A stretch of DNA of 64,000 bases from Bradyrhizobium genosp. SA-3 (lineage in GTDB: Bacteria; Pseudomonadota; Alphaproteobacteria; Rhizobiales; Xanthobacteraceae): positions 35,671 through 99,670 of the forward strand of contig NZ_PSRT01000009.1 of assembly GCF_004212635.1 (NCBI RefSeq), written 5' to 3'. Of the stretch, positions 59,843 to 64,000 are shown one piece after another; position 1 is the stretch's first letter, and every line of letters begins with the position of its first letter. A model generated the notes under the pieces. The model was not told where the DNA came from. It did no database searches and worked only from the letters and a program-made list of their open reading frames with translations. The position numbers were made by a program, and so were the translations under genes.

Positions 59843-61404
59843 TCATCCTCCCAAAGGCCTAGCACCATGGGGGCAACAAGCCCGTTCTTGGATGGCGGGC
59901 GCTGCAATTCCTCATGATGCATGCCCAATGAAAGATAAATGAGCGCGGCGCGCGCCAATTTTAGCACCCGAAGAGTTCTCCTGAAAAAGTCCTCCCGTTG
60001 CACGGAGAATGCGAGTCTATCGAAAAACAATTCCGATGGACCTGTGCGCGGCAGCAAGATTTCATGGACCTTGAGGTAGCTGTGTTCGAGGCAATTCCGA
60101 ATAATGTAAAGCTCTTGCGCGTCGGGTTCGGCAGTCGCTTGCAGCTCCGCATCGAAGAGGTCCCTGGAAAGCCAGTAGAGCCCACGCAGCGGCCAATTCC
60201 GGGAGTTCAGAAACTCTTTGCGGATGCCGCGCTTCCAATCCTGATTGTCGTACCAGATTGTCTTGAAATAGATCTGCCTTGGACTGACGCGGAGTTTTGC
60301 ATAGTCGTTGAGGAAGAACGCGATTTTGTCGAACAGCGAATAAGCGATGCGGAAGGCCGCCTTCACTTTCTCAACGGCAATGGAGTAGCTCGGATAGTCA
60401 AGCGTGTTGGGAAGCGTCACGCCTCGATCCGCGAAATGCGGCGTGTCAACCTCCACGCCTTCATAGAGCATCCACCGGGCGGATATGTATTCCTGCTTCA
60501 TTTGATTGAAGAGGCCGATGAGCGTTGGCGGCTCGTCTATCTTTGTTGTGAAGCTTGGAAGGCCGAATATGTCGTTGGCGCTGATTGAATGCCGTCCAAG
60601 ATCGTTGAGCGGGTTTAGGAATAGTCCGTTGTCCAGCACCCATCGGCGATAGTTCTGCTCCTCAGGGCTGTCGCCCAAAGAATAGCCATCCATGTGCAAG
60701 GACTTCTCGACGGCTGCGCAATCGATAAGGCGTTCGATGTGTTTTTGTCTATGCGCACAGGCCGCCTTGGCGTCGTCGTCAGGATAGCCGGCATAATCTG
60801 CGTCTGGAGAAAGTGCAGCAATGAGGTCTTTATGTGCAAAGAGCAGGAAGACATCCGTATGGCCGTCGTCATAGAGGCGTCTTCCATATTCAGATAGGCC
60901 AAGACCGCGATTTCCAAGCGCCATTCCAAATCGGGGATTGACCGAAAGAGCGCGGCTCCACATGGGGACAGCTTCGACAAAGCGCCCCAGCGAGTTCAGG
61001 AGATTGGCGAGGTTCGTGAAGATCTGGGCCCGGCGCACCGCGTCGAGATTCTCGAAGTCCGGATGGCGAGTGGCCCTCCGCAGGAACCGTATCTGCTCAA
61101 GCGCTTCGGGCTGACCCCAACTCCAGGAGATATTGGGGTCCCGATGTTTCGTGCGTTGCCGTGCGTGCCATGCATTGGCGCGGAAGTAATCGAGGGTTGG
61201 AATATCCGTGCCTTTCAGCGGCCGCTGTTCCAGCTCGTCGCACCACGCCAGCGCCTTATCAAGCCCATCACCCCGGCCCAAATCCGAAGACAGATCAATG
61301 AGAGAACCGAGCGCCTCCATGGCCCTGGCATCTGCGTAACGGGCAAGATTGTCCAGCTTCATGAGCCGTTCGAAGATTTTCTCGAAGTCCGTCGCCGAGG
61401 ACAT
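59830..61404 (-). CDS. LA2681-type HEPN-domain protein with TPR-like repeats
   Basis: The 524-residue protein has a TPR-like helical part at about 75-180 (NLANLLNSLGRFVEAVPMWS) and a C-terminal HEPN domain. The block SLFDKIAFFLNDYAKL, IYFKTIWYDNQDWKRGIR and LRGLYWLSRDLFD, then the catalytic-type motif RNCLEH at 436-441 (Rx4H) in IIRNCLEHSYLKVHE, resembles the LA2681 HEPN family as I recall it. Most HEPN domains with this motif are RNases. It starts 11 bases after the helicase stop and overlaps the GNAT gene, so the three form one operon. Confidence 0.78.
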   Translation of the reverse strand: MSSATDFEKIFERLMKLDNLARYADARAMEALGSLIDLSSDLGRGDGLDKALAWCDELEQRPLKGTDIPTLDYFRANAWHARQRTKHRDPNISWSWGQPEALEQIRFLRRATRHPDFENLDAVRRAQIFTNLANLLNSLGRFVEAVPMWSRALSVNPRFGMALGNRGLGLSEYGRRLYDDGHTDVFLLFAHKDLIAALSPDADYAGYPDDDAKAACAHRQKHIERLIDCAAVEKSLHMDGYSLGDSPEEQNYRRWVLDNGLFLNPLNDLGRHSISANDIFGLPSFTTKIDEPPTLIGLFNQMKQEYISARWMLYEGVEVDTPHFADRGVTLPNTLDYPSYSIAVEKVKAAFRIAYSLFDKIAFFLNDYAKLRVSPRQIYFKTIWYDNQDWKRGIRKEFLNSRNWPLRGLYWLSRDLFDAELQATAEPDAQELYIIRNCLEHSYLKVHEILLPRTGPSELFFDRLAFSVQREDFFRRTLRVLKLARAALIYLSLGMHHEELQRPPSKNGLVAPMVLGLWEDEWKF

Positions 61405-61415
61405 ATCTGAAAGTC

Positions 61416-64000
61416 CTATCCCAACTGGCTGGGTACGAGGTCGGCTGGACCGACATACGACATCTCAATCCTCGTGCGATCTCCATTTACAGAGGCGCGC
61501 AGCAGACCCTTCCTTTCGGCATGAAGAGGGCTGGCCAGCGACCCCAATAGTTCATGGTCTGGGGACAGTATTTGAAATGTACCGCCGTCCTGGGCATTCA
61601 CGATGCGAACAGCGCTTCCGGCTGGAGGGCGATTGTTGATATCCACCCAGTTTGCGCTATCCGAATAGGTCCACGATCTCCATTCGGTGCGGTCTGGCGG
61701 AACGTAACTCGATAGAAAGCTCATCCAAATAGCATGGCTGGTCTCGGTTGGCCATTCGACATCCGCTGAAAGAGCAGCCACTTCGTCTGACCGAAGCCAC
61801 TCTCTAAGACCCTCAGATGTATCGAAATCAGCGTCAGTATCGGAGATGGCCTTTATCGCTGCAAGGCGAGAGGTAAATCCGGCCTGCATCAGAATGGCTG
61901 CCGACCTATTCAGCGTGCCCGTCTCAATCGCTGGCACTGCAAGGCTGAGTTCATAGTCATCAAGATCCGTTCCGTCCTCGAACTGGTCGCCGCAAGCAAG
62001 GGCACGAACACGAATGGCCTCCATCCCCCACGGCAATCGGTAGATCAAGGCATCCTCGACAAAGCGTAGGACATCCTCGTCATTTTCCGCCAACGCCGCG
62101 ATAGGCTCGCCCAGGAGCCATGCGCGGAGAATGTCGCGCCAATTAGCCGGCTGCACATTGGGGTTGAACGGCAAAATCTCGAAAAGCAGTTCTGCAAGTG
62201 CCGTAATCGCCGTTATGGCCTGCTCATTGTCACCCGTGAGAACCGCCCCGTTCGCTTGCAATGATAGCTCATTGGCGTTTGGAGCAATTTCGTCCAGCTT
62301 TTTGCCGGTCTCATATCCCACGCCCGCCAAGAAATAGGCGCGGCGCTGGGTCGATGTGGAGTTTTGCCAAAGGAACTTGGAGCGGCTTAATAGAGCGCTC
62401 TTAAAAATATGCTGACTCTCTTGGGGTCGTCGAGTGAGCCGCCGTTCCCACAATGATGAGCTTAAGATAGCGTCGAGCTCGGCGGGGACCTCGTCATCGG
62501 GCACTTCGTTTTGGCCGATGAGACTCAAGATGGCTGTATCAAGCGTTGTTAGATACTGTTGCCAGTCGCGTAGCGCTGCGTCCCTGCGCTCAGCGGACTC
62601 GCCAGCAACGGCGGGAAAATCCCAGACCTGAGCGTTGTTGAGGATGTATTCGAGCAACTGGGCAAGGTCGCCACCTAGACTTGAGTACATGCGTTGTACG
62701 AGAGATATGATTAGGCGGAGCAGGCCGCTTTCCATCTCGCGGCCCTGGTCGCCCGCCTTTAGCGTTTCCCATTGTGCGGATCGTTGTGCGTTCGGCTCGA
62801 AAAATGGAAAGAGGACCAGCCCGTCCACATCGACGAAAGCCCTTCCGGCTCGCCCGATGACGTTGCGGAACTCGGAGGCTTCGATAGGCTGCCTGTTCCG
62901 GATGATGCCGTGCATCACAATCGTTGTGGCAGAGAGATTAAGGCCTTGCGCAAGCGTCGGCGATGATACCGTAACCCTGAGAATGCCGTCACGCAGAAGC
63001 TTTTCAACTTCTTTCCGGAACGGCGTCGGAAGTGCGCCGTGATGGATTGCGACACCAAGTTTGAGGCATGTCAGGATATCGTGGTCCTCGCCTAACCATT
63101 CGGCACCAATAGCGAGAGCAACAGCAATGCTTGCCTCATTCGGACCCAGCAGCGAGGGTAACAGACCGTACCCGTTCAGCTTTACTATCGCCGATGCGTA
63201 GGGCTCAACCGACCTGCGTTCGGGGCAGTAAATCAGGACGGTTTGTCCATCATCCGTAAGCCGCCACGTGGTGGCTAGAACCAGTTCCCGGTGATCGGAC
63301 GGAAACAGTTTTCGCCGCTGTCCTTGTGTCGGAGCTTTCGATGAGAAAAAGCCGGGAACAAAAGGATTCTCATTGCCGACATGGATATTCATACGGGCGC
63401 GATTTGCCGACCATATAATTTCGCCAAATCGCAGCCGTGTCGGCCGCCACGCGCTCTTGATGAGGCTTTGATCGTCATCGTTGCTGAGCCAAGCGACAAA
63501 ATCGCCAAGCTGGTCGCCTTCAGGCAAGATGGCGGATAGGCAAACGATACGTCGATTGCCAGCGTCGGGACGCTTCAAGAGTCGCTGGATTTGAACCTCG
63601 TAACGCACCTCGCGCTCGCCCAGTCCTATCATATGACCTTCGTCGAGAATGACGAGGCCGACGTCGTCGAGGAGCGACGGCTGATTTCGCAAGGCAAAGT
63701 CAAGCTTCTCCGGTGTGGCCACCACGATGTTTCGCGAGCCGAGCGCATCCGTCTCAAAATCGCTCGTGCCAATGCTTCCATAGAGCGTTGAGATGGTCTT
63801 GCCCAATGGTCCGAAGGTGCGATGGAGAGTATTTTCGGTCTGAGCCGATAGGGCGCGAAGCGGTGTCACAAACACAACGCGCTTCTCGGCAGCCAGACAG
63901 CGGAGAATACAGAGCTCGGCGATGCGCGTTTTTCCCGCGCTCGTCGGAAGGGAGACGACCAGATCGTTGCCCTCGTTTACGGCTTTTACCGCGGCATCAA
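61416..64000 (-). CDS. Ski2-like DEAD/DEAH-box helicase, 5' end beyond the window
   Basis: The frame is open to the window edge; about 861 residues are visible. Motif I LPTSAGKTRIAE starts near residue 17 of the visible part, then FVTPLRALS (Ia), VILDEGHMIG (II, DEGH instead of DEAD), CLSAILPEGDQ (III), LIYCPERRS (IV), VSSPTLAQGLNL (V) and RNVIGRAGRAFVD (VI). GRAGR places it near Ski2/Hel308-type helicases. The C-terminal 450 residues are helical and unfamiliar. It is the first visible gene of the operon with the HEPN and GNAT genes. Confidence 0.88.
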   Translation of the reverse strand, partial: DAAVKAVNEGNDLVVSLPTSAGKTRIAELCILRCLAAEKRVVFVTPLRALSAQTENTLHRTFGPLGKTISTLYGSIGTSDFETDALGSRNIVVATPEKLDFALRNQPSLLDDVGLVILDEGHMIGLGEREVRYEVQIQRLLKRPDAGNRRIVCLSAILPEGDQLGDFVAWLSNDDDQSLIKSAWRPTRLRFGEIIWSANRARMNIHVGNENPFVPGFFSSKAPTQGQRRKLFPSDHRELVLATTWRLTDDGQTVLIYCPERRSVEPYASAIVKLNGYGLLPSLLGPNEASIAVALAIGAEWLGEDHDILTCLKLGVAIHHGALPTPFRKEVEKLLRDGILRVTVSSPTLAQGLNLSATTIVMHGIIRNRQPIEASEFRNVIGRAGRAFVDVDGLVLFPFFEPNAQRSAQWETLKAGDQGREMESGLLRLIISLVQRMYSSLGGDLAQLLEYILNNAQVWDFPAVAGESAERRDAALRDWQQYLTTLDTAILSLIGQNEVPDDEVPAELDAILSSSLWERRLTRRPQESQHIFKSALLSRSKFLWQNSTSTQRRAYFLAGVGYETGKKLDEIAPNANELSLQANGAVLTGDNEQAITAITALAELLFEILPFNPNVQPANWRDILRAWLLGEPIAALAENDEDVLRFVEDALIYRLPWGMEAIRVRALACGDQFEDGTDLDDYELSLAVPAIETGTLNRSAAILMQAGFTSRLAAIKAISDTDADFDTSEGLREWLRSDEVAALSADVEWPTETSHAIWMSFLSSYVPPDRTEWRSWTYSDSANWVDINNRPPAGSAVRIVNAQDGGTFQILSPDHELLGSLASPLHAERKGLLRASVNGDRTRIEMSYVGPADLVPSQLG

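Noticed and set aside
1..64000. CRISPR arrays, rRNA and tRNA genes
   Set aside because: I saw no regularly spaced repeats with unique spacers, no rRNA-like stretch and no convincing tRNA T-loop. Reading by eye could miss a tRNA.

Overview
The window looks like part of an alphaproteobacterial genome, most likely a Bradyrhizobium/Rhodopseudomonas/Nitrobacter-type Rhizobiales. The reasons are high GC, a trb-type conjugation cluster of the kind common in rhizobial integrative elements, a stand-alone LigD ligase with Ku, several small proteins I recognise as Bradyrhizobium-type, and a GC-rich interspersed repeat typical of that family. I identified families by reading motifs only; no searches were run.

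Region 1 (1-600) is the end of a TauD/TfdA-type dioxygenase. Region 2 (789-33,131) is a conjugative element. Read leftward it runs: relaxase, traG, CopG regulator, trbB-C-D-E-J-K-L-F-G-I, and a DUF2274 gene, mostly joined by ATGA overlaps. Upstream of these are a lytic transglycosylase, a TraF-type peptidase, DUF2840, repA with three iteron-like repeats, an AlpA-like regulator and an XRE regulator. Beyond them lies a maintenance block: DUF736, a membrane protein, DUF2493, a Toprim protein, a 1440-residue methylase/helicase, ParB and ArdC. No integrase is visible. Several parts are broken: one-base frameshifts in trbI and trbF, a stop at codon 6 of parB, a truncated DUF2285 gene, a second DUF736 copy in ruins and an IS66 remnant. 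An MFS transporter sits inside the transfer cluster between 26-bp direct repeats. The element is therefore probably impaired, unless some breaks are sequence errors.

Region 3 (33.2-45 kb) looks like host chromosome. It holds interspersed repeats, small basic proteins, a DNA repair group (LigD ligase, metallophosphoesterase, NUDIX hydrolase, Ku, SRAP peptidase), an exported amidohydrolase, an exported kelch-type protein and a DnaQ-type exonuclease.

Region 4 (45-64 kb) is a dense defence island. It has a DUF5623-like gene; a Gabija-type pair (OLD nuclease plus UvrD-like helicase); a DUF2971 gene; a 1608-residue nuclease/STAND ATPase resembling Avs (AVAST) proteins with a histone-H1-like tail; an overlapping HNH/DUF4238 pair; and an unrecognised protein with a HEPN-like motif. 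It ends with a leftward operon of a Ski2-like helicase (cut by the window edge), an LA2681-type HEPN protein and a GNAT acetyltransferase. That last operon, and the HNH/DUF4238 pair, are the best candidates for undescribed systems.
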